Source: Desulfonatronum thiosulfatophilum (lineage in GTDB: Bacteria > Desulfobacterota > Desulfovibrionia > Desulfovibrionales > Desulfonatronaceae). Taken from it: a DNA stretch of 64,000 nt. Positions 1 through 6,998 of the stretch are shown here, piece by piece. The notes beneath the pieces were generated by a model. That model did not search any database and was not told where the DNA came from. It was given only the letters and a program-made list of their open reading frames with translations. Position 1 is the stretch's first letter. Every line of letters starts with the position of its first letter. Location of the stretch: assembly GCF_900104215.1 (NCBI RefSeq), contig NZ_FMXO01000003.1, positions 1 to 64,000 of the forward strand. Direction: 5' to 3'. Position numbers and translations under genes: made by a program.

Positions 1-556
1 GGTTCCCTCGCTGCACCAGATATCCCAGGCCGGACCAGCGGTAGTCCTCGGGCTTCTGCACCAAACCGGCCCGGACGGGATTAAGGTCCACATAGGCCAG
101 CAAATTGACCAGGCTGGCGCCCTCTTGGACAATCAGACTCTTGAACCGATCGCCCCAGAAAAAGCCTTTTCTGTTTCTGCGTTTGTTGAAATATCGGGTG
201 AAACCCTGCTTGATATCCTTCATGAAGGCCCCCAAATTAACCAGCCGCCGCCGATAGTCCTGTACTTGGTGCGGCAAGATTACGGCATCCTCCCCGAACT
301 GCTTCTTGAATCGCTTCACGATCTCCGCATCCGTAGCCGCTTCTTCGGTGTGCATCCTGACCACCAGATGGAAATGATTGCCCATCAGGCAAAACCCAAG
401 CAAATCCACAAAATAGAATTTGCAAAGCCTGGCCACAATGGCCATGAGGCGGTCCTTCTCGACGTCCTGCAATGGAAAGCCATCCAAGGCCGTTCTGGAC
501 ATGACGTGATAGATGGTAGGTCGGTCGTCTCGTACAAATCTGGCTATGCGTCCCAT
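1..556 (-). CDS. REP-associated tyrosine transposase (Y1/RAYT family), runs off the left edge
   Basis: An open frame reads on the minus strand from an ATG at 556 to the window edge, about 185 codons with no stop, so the C-terminus is missing here. It begins MGRIARFVRDDRPTIYHVMS and contains the HUH metal-binding motif in the context MGNHFHLVVRM, then IKQGFTRYFNKR, FFWGDRFKS and YVDLNPVRAGLV. These are hallmarks of IS200-like transposases associated with REP sequences, which cut single-stranded DNA at hairpins. A GGAGGAG ribosome site lies just before the start. The plus-strand frame over the same bases is a shadow. The family call is firm. Whether the enzyme is active cannot be judged from a partial gene. 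Confidence 0.85.
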   Translation of the reverse strand, partial: MGRIARFVRDDRPTIYHVMSRTALDGFPLQDVEKDRLMAIVARLCKFYFVDLLGFCLMGNHFHLVVRMHTEEAATDAEIVKRFKKQFGEDAVILPHQVQDYRRRLVNLGAFMKDIKQGFTRYFNKRRNRKGFFWGDRFKSLIVQEGASLVNLLAYVDLNPVRAGLVQKPEDYRWSGLGYLVQRGN

Positions 557-638
557 GCTCTCCTCCGGGAGGTCTTGAGTTGGCAGGTGAAAGTGAACGT
601 AAACGTGAATATCCGCGCCTGTCAAGTATATTTAGCCT

Positions 639-789
639 GTCCCTTTTTGCCCTAATCTCGACCCAAGCGAGAGAATAAAAACGTCGGCTGCGGGCAACAT
701 TTCATAGCACCCGGAATTCTCAAACCGGGATGTCAGGGAATCTCCATCTTCCCACTTGACTTTCTTATCATGGATGTCCCTTTTTGCCC
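639..789. repeat. Pair of 15-bp direct repeats upstream of the transposase
   Basis: The sequence TGTCCCTTTTTGCCC occurs at 639-653 and again, identically, at 775-789, in the leader of the transposase gene. The outer copy lies 5 bp from a truncated attC site. The pair may be ends of the transposase-carrying element, or sequences recognised by it. That reading is inference from position. Confidence 0.5.
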
Positions 790-794
790 CCTCT

Positions 795-848
795 GGGATT
801 CACCTGCGCCGCGCGAAGCGCGGTGTCAGGTGCAATCCCTCGTTATGC
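795..848 (-). other. attC site of cassette A, truncated (R' core missing)
   Basis: On the minus strand the R'' box GCATAAC (848-842) is the exact complement of GTTATGC, which opens cassette A at 1848. It is followed by a long hairpin. The arms GGGATT, CACCTG and CCGCGC pair with GCGCGG, CAGGTG and AATCCC around a 3-base loop, with an extrahelical G as in attC sites. The expected GTT core after the 3' arm is absent, and sequence containing the transposase-associated 15-bp repeat begins instead. As a plain palindrome it could be mistaken for a REP or a terminator, but no T-tract follows it. Confidence 0.75.
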
Positions 849-874
849 ACCGCTCCCGCATGTTTCCTGGCGTA

Positions 875-1813
875 TCAATCAATGAGAACAGCCTGACTGA
901 CAGCCCTCTGCAACGCCCTCTTGGCCTCCCGAAGGTGCCGCTCGTGCTCTGGGGTCCACCGTTCCGTCTGCCCAATTTCCTCAAGCCACTTGACTCGCAT
1001 TTGCGCCAAAAGCAGTTCGCATGTTCGTAGGCGATTCGGGAATAGCGTAACCCATTCCCAATCCCGAGAATAGAACGGATTTTCGTAATAGGGGACCTCG
1101 TCGATCTTCGCTGGGTCGCACCCTATACGACCCAGGAACTCGTGCAGGTCGGATTCGAGGCGTCCGTAACTTTCAGAAATTACCCGGTGGAAGTTCTCTA
1201 TTCCCGCAATCTGTTCTTCAAGACCGGTTAGTAACTGAAGAGGATCCGCTTCCTTGACAAAATCGACTCTCAAGTCTGGAGGGTCGAGCGCCTCCCACTG
1301 CGATTCAATCTTGTCCCAGAAATCCCGTAGATCGAGCAATTCTGCGTCCTTGACGCCACGCTCGTGAAGTAGACCTCTCACGCTTTCGACCACCCGATGG
1401 GCTAGGTCCTCGGCCGTTGTGAAGCTCGTTACGAGATGGCGATCACGCAGTCTCGCCTTAAATCGGTCCAGTTTCGTCGCGGCTTCCCCTTTGTCTACGA
1501 ACTTGGGGGGTATGGGGTGATCATCGTCGCTGATGAAGACCAAAACCGCCTTGCCCGCCTCGACAGCCAAATCGTACTCAGTTTCGGTGTATGACAACCC
1601 ATCTGCCGTTTCTGAACCATACCGTTGGGCGACAACGCATACGTACACGTCGCATTTGCCAACCAAGTCCAAGCAGACCGTCAACGGATCGTCCGGCTTC
1701 GCAAGCCACAATTCCATTGCTTCGACATGAACAGCCAGCGCACGCAGAGCATCGATCGTCCTCGCCCTGTGCATTCGGAGATCCGAATACGTAGACCCTA
1801 GGAATACTCGCAT
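875..1813 (-). CDS. Integron cassette A: DUF4062 domain protein
   Basis: The product has 312 residues. The N-terminus MRVFLGSTYSDLRMHR, followed by DVYVCVVAQRYG and SYTETEYDLAV, matches the DUF4062 domain (about residues 1-90). DUF4062 is a small alpha/beta domain resembling TIR and nucleoside-deoxyribosyltransferase folds, often at the N-terminus of larger signalling or defence proteins. The remaining 220 residues are charged and mostly helical, with no motif I recognise. The start is the first ATG of the frame, with GGAAGAG about 15 bases upstream. The gene lies between two attC sites and is read in the cassette orientation. Its biochemical role is unknown, and involvement in defence is only inference from the domain. 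Confidence 0.8.
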   Translation of the reverse strand: MRVFLGSTYSDLRMHRARTIDALRALAVHVEAMELWLAKPDDPLTVCLDLVGKCDVYVCVVAQRYGSETADGLSYTETEYDLAVEAGKAVLVFISDDDHPIPPKFVDKGEAATKLDRFKARLRDRHLVTSFTTAEDLAHRVVESVRGLLHERGVKDAELLDLRDFWDKIESQWEALDPPDLRVDFVKEADPLQLLTGLEEQIAGIENFHRVISESYGRLESDLHEFLGRIGCDPAKIDEVPYYENPFYSRDWEWVTLFPNRLRTCELLLAQMRVKWLEEIGQTERWTPEHERHLREAKRALQRAVSQAVLID

Positions 1814-1841
1814 ATGAATAGCATCAACTCTTCCTTGCGGT

Positions 1842-1940
1842 GCATAACGTCAAATATCAGAGATGACCGTGGCTGCCGCGGTCTGTGCGACAGCACAGAA
1901 CGTGACAGACATGGGCATTCTCTGCATCGCCTTGTTAGGC
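1842..1940 (-). other. attC site of cassette B
   Basis: R'' is GCCTAAC (1940-1934), overlapping the TAA stop of cassette B, and is the exact complement of the GTTAGGC that opens that cassette (2570-2564). The site ends at the R' core GTTATGC (1848-1842), which starts cassette A. It spans 99 bases. The inner arms GCAGAGAATG and CATCTCTGAT pair imperfectly, and a secondary hairpin around TCTGTGC/GCACAGA sits at the tip. Confidence 0.8.
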
Positions 1941-2555
1941 CGGTCTGATCTTAATTCCATTTGGTGTCTTTTCGGTGACCACGACGCGCATCTCGATCAA
2001 CGCCTCATCGCCTACTGCGGAGACTAGCGCGTCGGCTTCCGGCTGATGGCCCATCTCCAGAGATAAAGTGATGGAGCCGTCACCACGCTGGAGCGGAGGA
2101 CCGCGTAATATGCCCGTATGGACAAACTCCATCTCCATGATTCCGTCTTTCACTAGCTCACAAAACGCATCGAACTGTGCTGGCTTCGATAGCTTGGCGA
2201 GCGAGGCCGAGTGTAAGTAATCTCCCAAACGCTGGCCAATCTTCTGCACATGCGTCGAGACAGGCACATAAAATATCTCGACCTTTTTCTTGTCCTTCTT
2301 GTTCACCAATCGAAGAGACAGCGGCTTTTCGCTAGCGCTGAATACTGAACTGACTCGCTTCCGGAGTTCCTTGATCTGCCAAACATTGTCGGGGATGCGA
2401 ATGAACTCGCCTGCGCGCTCCGCGTAGTCGTGTAGCCGAGCCTCGATCGATAGCCGCAGTTCTAATGCGGCGTAGAGCAGTCGATGGGGATCCGAAGCAG
2501 CCGCGTGCTCTTTAGCGCGCGCTAGATGGGCTCTAGAAGAGAGTTCGATGGCCAC
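1935..2555 (-). CDS. Integron cassette B: hypothetical protein
   Basis: The product has 206 residues and I do not recognise it. It starts MAIELSSRAHLARAKEH from a GTG at 2555, nine bases after the attC core GTTAGGC. No ribosome site fits between them, so translation may rely on cassette context or on a later start. The stop TAA is part of the next attC R'' box. The protein is mixed alpha/beta and rather basic in the middle (NKKDKKKVEIFYVP), with no signal peptide or membrane segment. Compact packing of gene and attC is typical of integron cassettes. No function is assigned. Confidence 0.75.
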   Translation of the reverse strand: MAIELSSRAHLARAKEHAAASDPHRLLYAALELRLSIEARLHDYAERAGEFIRIPDNVWQIKELRKRVSSVFSASEKPLSLRLVNKKDKKKVEIFYVPVSTHVQKIGQRLGDYLHSASLAKLSKPAQFDAFCELVKDGIMEMEFVHTGILRGPPLQRGDGSITLSLEMGHQPEADALVSAVGDEALIEMRVVVTEKTPNGIKIRPA

Positions 2556-2563
2556 AGTGTTAT

Positions 2564-2611
2564 GCCTAACGCTGCCATCACGCGCTTGTCGCGTGCATGG
2601 CCTTGTTCTGT
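2564..2611 (-). other. attC site of cassette C
   Basis: R'' ACAGAAC (2611-2605) complements GTTCTGT, which opens cassette C (3278-3272). R' is GTTAGGC (2570-2564). The 48-base site folds as AAGGCCATGCACGCG, loop ACAAG, CGCGTGATGGCAGCG, with one unpaired G on the left arm acting as an extrahelical base. It is a compact, textbook attC. Confidence 0.88.
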
Positions 2612-2612
2612 A

Positions 2613-3254
2613 TCACCCGATGCCCCCATTTATCTGTCTGCGCATCGCATCCATGAGTCTATCAAGCGCCCGAAGCAATCTCATACGGTTCCCCTCGTTC
2701 CTTTCGATAAGCTCAGATATCTGCTCCGTTACACCCTGCACGTACCTGTCGCCTGTACTTTTTCTCAGGTTTATCAGTGATTGCTTCCCAATCTGATAAT
2801 TCGCAAATACATTCATCGACTCCATTAGCTCTTCATAGTGCTCTGGCTCGACTAATAAAGCACTTTTCTCTAGCGTATTAACTAAGTCTCGCAAGTCACG
2901 GGAAAACTTTTTAAGTGCGCTACCCTCGGCGTGATCCCATAATTCATTCATACCGGTTTTTAGCTCAACCATTTTCACCCAAAGCTCGTTGTACCGCTCA
3001 AACTGTTTTTCTGAGTATGGGCCTATTCTTACTTTATATTTCTCAAACTCAATATTTGCCTTATTTTTTAGCTCGAGGAGTTCCTTGTCAGTTTTTTCCT
3101 TCAATTCATTTTTATGGCTCTCTAATTCAAGGCTGTACTCATGCTTAATGGCGTTTTCTAAGCGCGCTTTTATCCAACTCTTCGAAAGCCAAGCCAAGGC
3201 GGCTAACAACGCCGCAGACCCAATTGATGAAATTAATATTTCTACTAAATCCAT
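2613..3254 (-). CDS. Integron cassette C: small membrane-anchored coiled-coil protein
   Basis: The product has 213 residues. Residues 4-24 (VEILISSIGSAALLAALAWLS) form a single N-terminal membrane helix. From about residue 30 to 100 there is a long charged region rich in E and K (HEYSLELESHKNELKEKTD) predicted to be coiled coil, then a helical C-terminal half. The ATG at 3254 follows GAAGAGGAATAC, an acceptable ribosome site, and the TGA stop lies one base before the attC R'' box. I know of no assigned function for this architecture. A membrane-tethered partner or effector is possible but unproven. Its base composition is lower in G+C than cassette A. Confidence 0.75.
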   Translation of the reverse strand: MDLVEILISSIGSAALLAALAWLSKSWIKARLENAIKHEYSLELESHKNELKEKTDKELLELKNKANIEFEKYKVRIGPYSEKQFERYNELWVKMVELKTGMNELWDHAEGSALKKFSRDLRDLVNTLEKSALLVEPEHYEELMESMNVFANYQIGKQSLINLRKSTGDRYVQGVTEQISELIERNEGNRMRLLRALDRLMDAMRRQINGGIG

Positions 3255-3271
3255 GTATTCCTCTTCAGACT

Positions 3272-3345
3272 ACAGAACGTTGCAAATAACCGGTGCAAAT
3301 GGAGCGCAGCGGAATTTGCATCCGAGTTAATTTGCCTTGTTAGGT
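3272..3345 (-). other. attC site of cassette D
   Basis: R'' ACCTAAC (3345-3339) complements GTTAGGT, which opens cassette D (4140-4134). R' is GTTCTGT (3278-3272). The arms GCAAATTAACTCGGATGCAAAT and ATTTGCACCGGTTATTTGC pair fully except for three unpaired bases (T, T, A) on one side. That matches the extrahelical-base pattern used by integron integrases to choose the strand. Confidence 0.88.
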
Positions 3346-4127
3346 CAATTGTGGTCAAGAATCTCCACTCGAATATGTCTTACGTCTCCCCGTCGTTCGA
3401 CTGAAGTCGGTCGGTACGCGCAACACATTGGCAAAAGGACTTCCTCCTCAGACGGATATACAGAAAGACCAGCGATATCTCTTGGGGCACGTTTATCTCG
3501 CTCAGAAAGCGCTGACACTGGGACTATCTCAAAGATAACATTTCCCCCAAAGCAAGAATCGATTTTCTTTGACGCAGATGTAAAAGGAGCCCAAATAAAA
3601 ATTTCACCAGGGAAGTATTTGTCGGCGTTCGCCTCACTCATTTCAGTTCCCCGATAACTGGTTCCAACAAATTCAGGAAAGTTTCGTAGTGCAACCGCCA
3701 ATTGACAAATCCAAGGTGTCAATGGTGACCCCGACACGTCCTCACCTGAATGTCCCTTCCGAAGCAGCTGATTGATCGCGGGGTAGAGGCCTGTCTCTTC
3801 CGTATACTGCCGCACAATGAGGCCATTTAACACCTTCTCATCTAATGCATCTGCCAACTCATTTGCCTGGTCCTCGAAACCCCCGTTCCGGAGATTAGTG
3901 ACAAGCGCATCCTTAAGTGGCTCAAAATCGTCCCCAGATTTGTATGATCTATCTCGATAGTCATCCAAGAGCTTTACATGCAGTGGAGCAAGGTGGTCCA
4001 ACCAATGAGAAAAAGGGTAGCGCTTAATGGCCCCTTCAAGGAAAAAGTTCTCACAGTCATAGATTCCTATATCATCGGTTAGCGTGAGCAATTCACCGAC
4101 TGGCGATTTTGACAGACGTTCTCTCAT
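3345..4127 (-). CDS. Integron cassette D: ADP-ribosyltransferase-like protein (R-S-E class)
   Basis: The product has 260 residues. The C-terminal half carries the three signatures of arginine-type mono-ADP-ribosyltransferases: Y-R-G with R159 in TSYRGTEMS, the F-T-S-A-S strand at 182-186, and the E-x-E turn at 227-229 followed by VLLP. The upstream segment IVRQYTEETGLYPAINQLL (104-122) matches the helix that precedes the fold in this class. The N-terminal 100 residues are helical and not recognised. There is no signal peptide, so it likely acts in the cytoplasm. It starts at an ATG 7 bases after the cassette core site. Target and NAD-dependence are inferred from family motifs. A toxin or phage-defence effector is plausible. 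Confidence 0.72.
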   Translation of the reverse strand: MRERLSKSPVGELLTLTDDIGIYDCENFFLEGAIKRYPFSHWLDHLAPLHVKLLDDYRDRSYKSGDDFEPLKDALVTNLRNGGFEDQANELADALDEKVLNGLIVRQYTEETGLYPAINQLLRKGHSGEDVSGSPLTPWICQLAVALRNFPEFVGTSYRGTEMSEANADKYFPGEIFIWAPFTSASKKIDSCFGGNVIFEIVPVSALSERDKRAPRDIAGLSVYPSEEEVLLPMCCAYRPTSVERRGDVRHIRVEILDHN

Positions 4128-4133
4128 TTTTAG

Positions 4134-4140
4134 ACCTAAC
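4134..4140 (-). other. Integron core site opening the first cassette
   Basis: On the minus strand GTTAGGT lies seven bases before the ATG of cassette D. Its complement ACCTAAC opens the attC that follows that gene, so cassette D is intact as an insertion unit. The sequence upstream (4141-4210) shows no attC-like hairpin. It may be an attI site or a deletion boundary. Confidence 0.6.
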
Positions 4141-4789
4141 AGTGTTATTATGCGGAACTCACAAAAATCCGCCCCTCCAAATTCCCGCCCTTAACACCTG
4201 CTGATTCGGCAAGCTTTTTTTAAAAAATAGTCCGCATTTGCCACGTTATTTCAATGTATTGAGAAATGACTGTGAAATCATTCTTGACTCCGAGGTCAGC
4301 TTTATGCTTCGAGCTGAAGTTAGCTTTATGCGGCAGCCAAATACTCACCACAAGAGCGGGGCATAAAGCCAACCTCGGAGGAAATGCTGGATACACCGTA
4401 AATTCCAGTACTGGCTTCGGGAAACGATACGTACCAAATGTTGAAGCCATTAAACGACATTTGTAGTGGAAGCAATCGTATCTGGCTCATGATCGTTTCG
4501 CGGTTCGTCGAGAGGCGCTGCGCTGGTATTATCAGGAAGGGCGCAAGCGAATGAAACAGGAGAGGGCGCCATCGCCGCCTCCGCCGAGACAATCCGGCAA
4601 AGGCCACGCCCGCCTGCACCTCGTTGCTCAAGCGCCCCTCACAGTCGATGGGGCCGGGACGCAAAATAGCGCAAAGTGGTGGAACGTCTTGCGTTATTCC
4701 TGTTCACTGTCGGTTCAGGCTCTGCTTGACCAGAGGCATGATCCAGTCCTAAAGTTTCATGCAAAACGTGTATGCAGGAGGATGAGCAC
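4141..4789. other. Non-coding stretch between cassette array and vapBC
   Basis: No convincing gene is seen in these 650 bases. No integron integrase frame is present, although one would be expected here reading on the plus strand. The first half holds the inverted-repeat block at 4290-4378. From about 4474 a plus-strand frame runs without a stop (HDRFAVRREALRWYYQEG, then proline- and arginine-rich) and could be the tail of a lost gene. I cannot assign it. Confidence 0.4.
4290..4378. repeat. 89-bp inverted repeat with three copies of a GCATAAAGC motif
   Basis: CCGAGGTCAGCTTTATGC (4290-4307) is matched by GCATAAAGCCAACCTCGG (4361-4378), 16 of 18 bases complementary. A third related copy (AGCTTTATGCGGC, from about 4322) lies between them in the same orientation as the first. 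The motif spacing resembles recombinase or replication-protein binding repeats. No known system is identified. Confidence 0.6.
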
Positions 4790-5062
4790 ATGGCAAATCT
4801 GCAGGTCAAGGGCATTGACGACGGTCTGTATGACCAGTTGAAACGACAGGCTGCCGTGGAGAACAGGTCCGTGAGCCAGGAGGTCATTTTGTTGATCAAA
4901 TCCCACCTTGCGGCCCGCACTGCCCAGCGGGCCGCATCTTCACCCGCTGAAACGCTTCTTCAGCTTGCCGGGTCCTGGGAGGACGACCGCCCGGCGGAAT
5001 GCATCATGGAAGAAATCAACGCATCCCGAATCAACAGCCAACGCTTCCAGGACGGTTTTTGA
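4790..5062 (+). CDS. FitA/VapB-like ribbon-helix-helix antitoxin
   Basis: The product has 90 residues. The N-terminal 45 residues (MANLQVKGIDDGLYDQLKRQ, then NRSVSQEVILLIKSHL) form a ribbon-helix-helix DNA-binding fold of the FitA/VapB type. The C-terminal half should wrap the toxin. The start is the ATG at 4790, behind AGGAGGATGAGCAC; an upstream in-frame start is less likely. The stop overlaps the start of the toxin gene (TGATG), so the two are translationally coupled. In this family the antitoxin neutralises the PIN nuclease and represses its own promoter. Confidence 0.88.
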   Translation: MANLQVKGIDDGLYDQLKRQAAVENRSVSQEVILLIKSHLAARTAQRAASSPAETLLQLAGSWEDDRPAECIMEEINASRINSQRFQDGF

Positions 5063-5463
5063 TGTTTCTCCTGGACACCGACATCGTGATCTATGCCTTG
5101 AAAGGCAGGGCGGAGGTTCTTGCCAACCTCCGCATCCATTACCACGACCCCATGTTTTTAAGCACCATCACCATGATGGAGCTGTATTACGGCGCCTACA
5201 AGTCGCGAAACGTCGATGCGAACCTTGCCCGGCTCAAAACCATTGAAACGTCCTATCCGCTCCTTGCTCCAGGTGCGGAGGTTGTCGAGGCTTTTGGCAG
5301 AATCAAGGCATCCCTCGAAGCCCAGGGTGTGCGGCTTGCGGATCTGGACGTGATCATCGCCACCACGGCTTTGTCCCGCAATCTGACCCTGATCACCAAC
5401 AACCAGAAACATTTCCAGCGCATTCCCGGCTTGAAGCTGGGAAACTGGGCGAGCACCGATTAG
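5062..5463 (+). CDS. VapC-like PIN-domain ribonuclease toxin
   Basis: The product has 133 residues, the usual PIN toxin length. MFLLDTDIVIYALKG gives D5 and D7, MMELYYG gives E40, and RLADLDVIIATTA gives D96. Together these form the acidic cluster that binds Mg2+ or Mn2+ in PIN nucleases. The C-terminal TNNQKHFQRIPGL is typical of the family. It overlaps the antitoxin gene by one base. Family members cleave tRNA or rRNA when released from the antitoxin, but the target here is unknown. The position between a cassette array and REP repeats fits an accessory region. Confidence 0.9.
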   Translation: MFLLDTDIVIYALKGRAEVLANLRIHYHDPMFLSTITMMELYYGAYKSRNVDANLARLKTIETSYPLLAPGAEVVEAFGRIKASLEAQGVRLADLDVIIATTALSRNLTLITNNQKHFQRIPGLKLGNWASTD

Positions 5464-5695
5464 ACGTCCGTCGCCCGGGGATGGTTCAAAACCTGTTGAC
5501 ACTTTCGGAGTTGAACCGCCCGCTTCGCTCAGGGCGCAAAGGTCGCCAAGAAGAGATTTTGTCTTCCGCTGGAAAGATGCGGAAGCCAAATAACTCGCCG
5601 CCTATCGGCGAGATTGATTCCACCCGACAGGGCGGGGCAATGTTTTTGGAAAGCAGCTTTTTCCGTAACTTCTCAAAAACTTGTGGCAAGCATGA

Positions 5696-5776
5696 CCTGG
5701 ATGCCCGCCTTCGCGGGCATGACGAGCTTGAGAGAACGTGCCATTTCAGTCATTCCCGCGCAGGCGGGAATCCAGG
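5696..5776. repeat. Pair of REP-type palindromes in inverted arrangement
   Basis: Two related palindromes face each other: 5696-5723 (CCTGGATGCCCGCC / GCGGGCATGAC) and 5749-5776 (GTCATTCCCGCGC / GGCGGGAATCCAGG). Each forms a hairpin, and the two are inverted copies of the same consensus. This is a widespread intergenic repeat type. It lies just before the GNAT-like gene. Confidence 0.8.
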
Positions 5777-5875
5777 GGCAGAGGCAATTTGGGGGTTTGC
5801 CCGGCCCTTTTGAGCAATTACCAAAGCTTTCGCCTCGCAGCCAACTCGCCCATCGCACTGAAAAGGAAGAACCCC

Positions 5876-6955
5876 ATGCCCAAATCCAGGGAAGAATGCC
5901 TCGCGGCTTTGCGCGCCGCGCCCCATGTCATCGAACCCGGCCAAAAGTTCGTGGTGGACGAGTTCCGGCCCGAAGACGGACTTGGCGTGGCCCGGCTGTT
6001 CCACGCTGTGTACGGCGAGATGTTTCCGGTGGATTATGTCTATGATCCGGAGGAGCTGGTCCGGCTGAATGCCGGGCCGGATCTGTACCAGGTGCTCGGG
6101 CGCACGGACAAGGGCGATATCGTCGGCCTGTACGCCCTGTTCCGCAACCCTCCGGGACACAGGATCATGGAGGCCGGATCCTGGATCGTGCATCCGGCCT
6201 ACCGCACCTCTTCCCTGGCCATGCGTCTGGTCGCCAGGATCAATACCGCCCCGCCCGAGCGCCTGGGAGTGGACGTCATTTACGGGCAGACCGTCTGCGA
6301 CCATGTCACCACCCAGAAAATGGGCATCAAATACAACAGCTTCTACGGCGCCCTGGAAATCGAGGCCATGCCGCCCAGGCCCGAAGAACACGCCGGACCG
6401 GGCTCAGGCCGGATCAGCCTGCTGGACGGGTTCATCATCCTGCGGGACCGGCCCCACGCCGTGCATCTTCCCCGTCACTACGCCGATGTTTTGCGCGCCC
6501 TGTACGCCAGCCGCGACCTGGATCGCGAATTCCGGGACGACCCCGGCCCGACCGAACTGGCCGGAACAATCAACCCGGCTGACATGGCCGACTTCACCGA
6601 GGCCGCAGTGCAGCACATGGACAAGGCTGATCTGGTCAAAATGACCGTGGACCGGATCGGGCCGGACTTCGGCGCCGTCCTGGCCCGGATGGAACAGGAC
6701 TTCCCGGAACGTCACGTCTATCAGATCGTGCTGCCCCTGGGGCGACCGGGCTGCACCGGGGCAGTGGACGCGGCCCGGACCAAGGGGTATTTCCTGGGCG
6801 GATTGCTACCGCTCTGGTATGATCAGGATGGATTGCTGCTGCAAAAACTCGCCAAGGAACCGGACTTTTCCCGGATCAAGCTGCATCCCGAAGCGGCGCG
6901 GAGGCTTCTGGAGCTGATCCGCTCCGACCGCGACCGTTCGGCAAAAAACCAGTAA
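5876..6955 (+). CDS. GNAT-like acyltransferase-type protein, stand-alone module 1
   Basis: The product has 359 residues. The chosen start is the ATG at 5876 behind AAAAGGAAGAACCCC; the frame is open further upstream but runs through the REP repeats. The N-terminal half (ARLFHAVYGEMFPVDYVYDP, GDIVGLYALFR, GSWIVHPAYR) resembles a GCN5-related N-acetyltransferase core. Residues 304-323 read YFLGGLLPLWYDQDGLLLQK, a signature shared with the middle of the next protein and with the gene at 11051. Substrate is unknown. Conservation as three modules around an ammonia-lyase suggests acyl transfer to or from an aromatic product, which is inference. Confidence 0.7.
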   Translation: MPKSREECLAALRAAPHVIEPGQKFVVDEFRPEDGLGVARLFHAVYGEMFPVDYVYDPEELVRLNAGPDLYQVLGRTDKGDIVGLYALFRNPPGHRIMEAGSWIVHPAYRTSSLAMRLVARINTAPPERLGVDVIYGQTVCDHVTTQKMGIKYNSFYGALEIEAMPPRPEEHAGPGSGRISLLDGFIILRDRPHAVHLPRHYADVLRALYASRDLDREFRDDPGPTELAGTINPADMADFTEAAVQHMDKADLVKMTVDRIGPDFGAVLARMEQDFPERHVYQIVLPLGRPGCTGAVDAARTKGYFLGGLLPLWYDQDGLLLQKLAKEPDFSRIKLHPEAARRLLELIRSDRDRSAKNQ

Positions 6956-6998
6956 CCCCGTTCACCCTCACATCCACTCACCTCGGAGGACCCTCGCC

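Noticed and set aside
795-839. REP palindrome or terminator after the DUF4062 gene
   Set aside because: The adjoining GCATAAC box complements the cassette's opening core site and the arm has an extrahelical base, so a truncated attC explains it better. No T-run follows.
4141-4789. Possible integron integrase gene beside the cassettes
   Set aside because: All open frames here are under 115 codons and none shows the R-H-R-Y tyrosine recombinase motifs.
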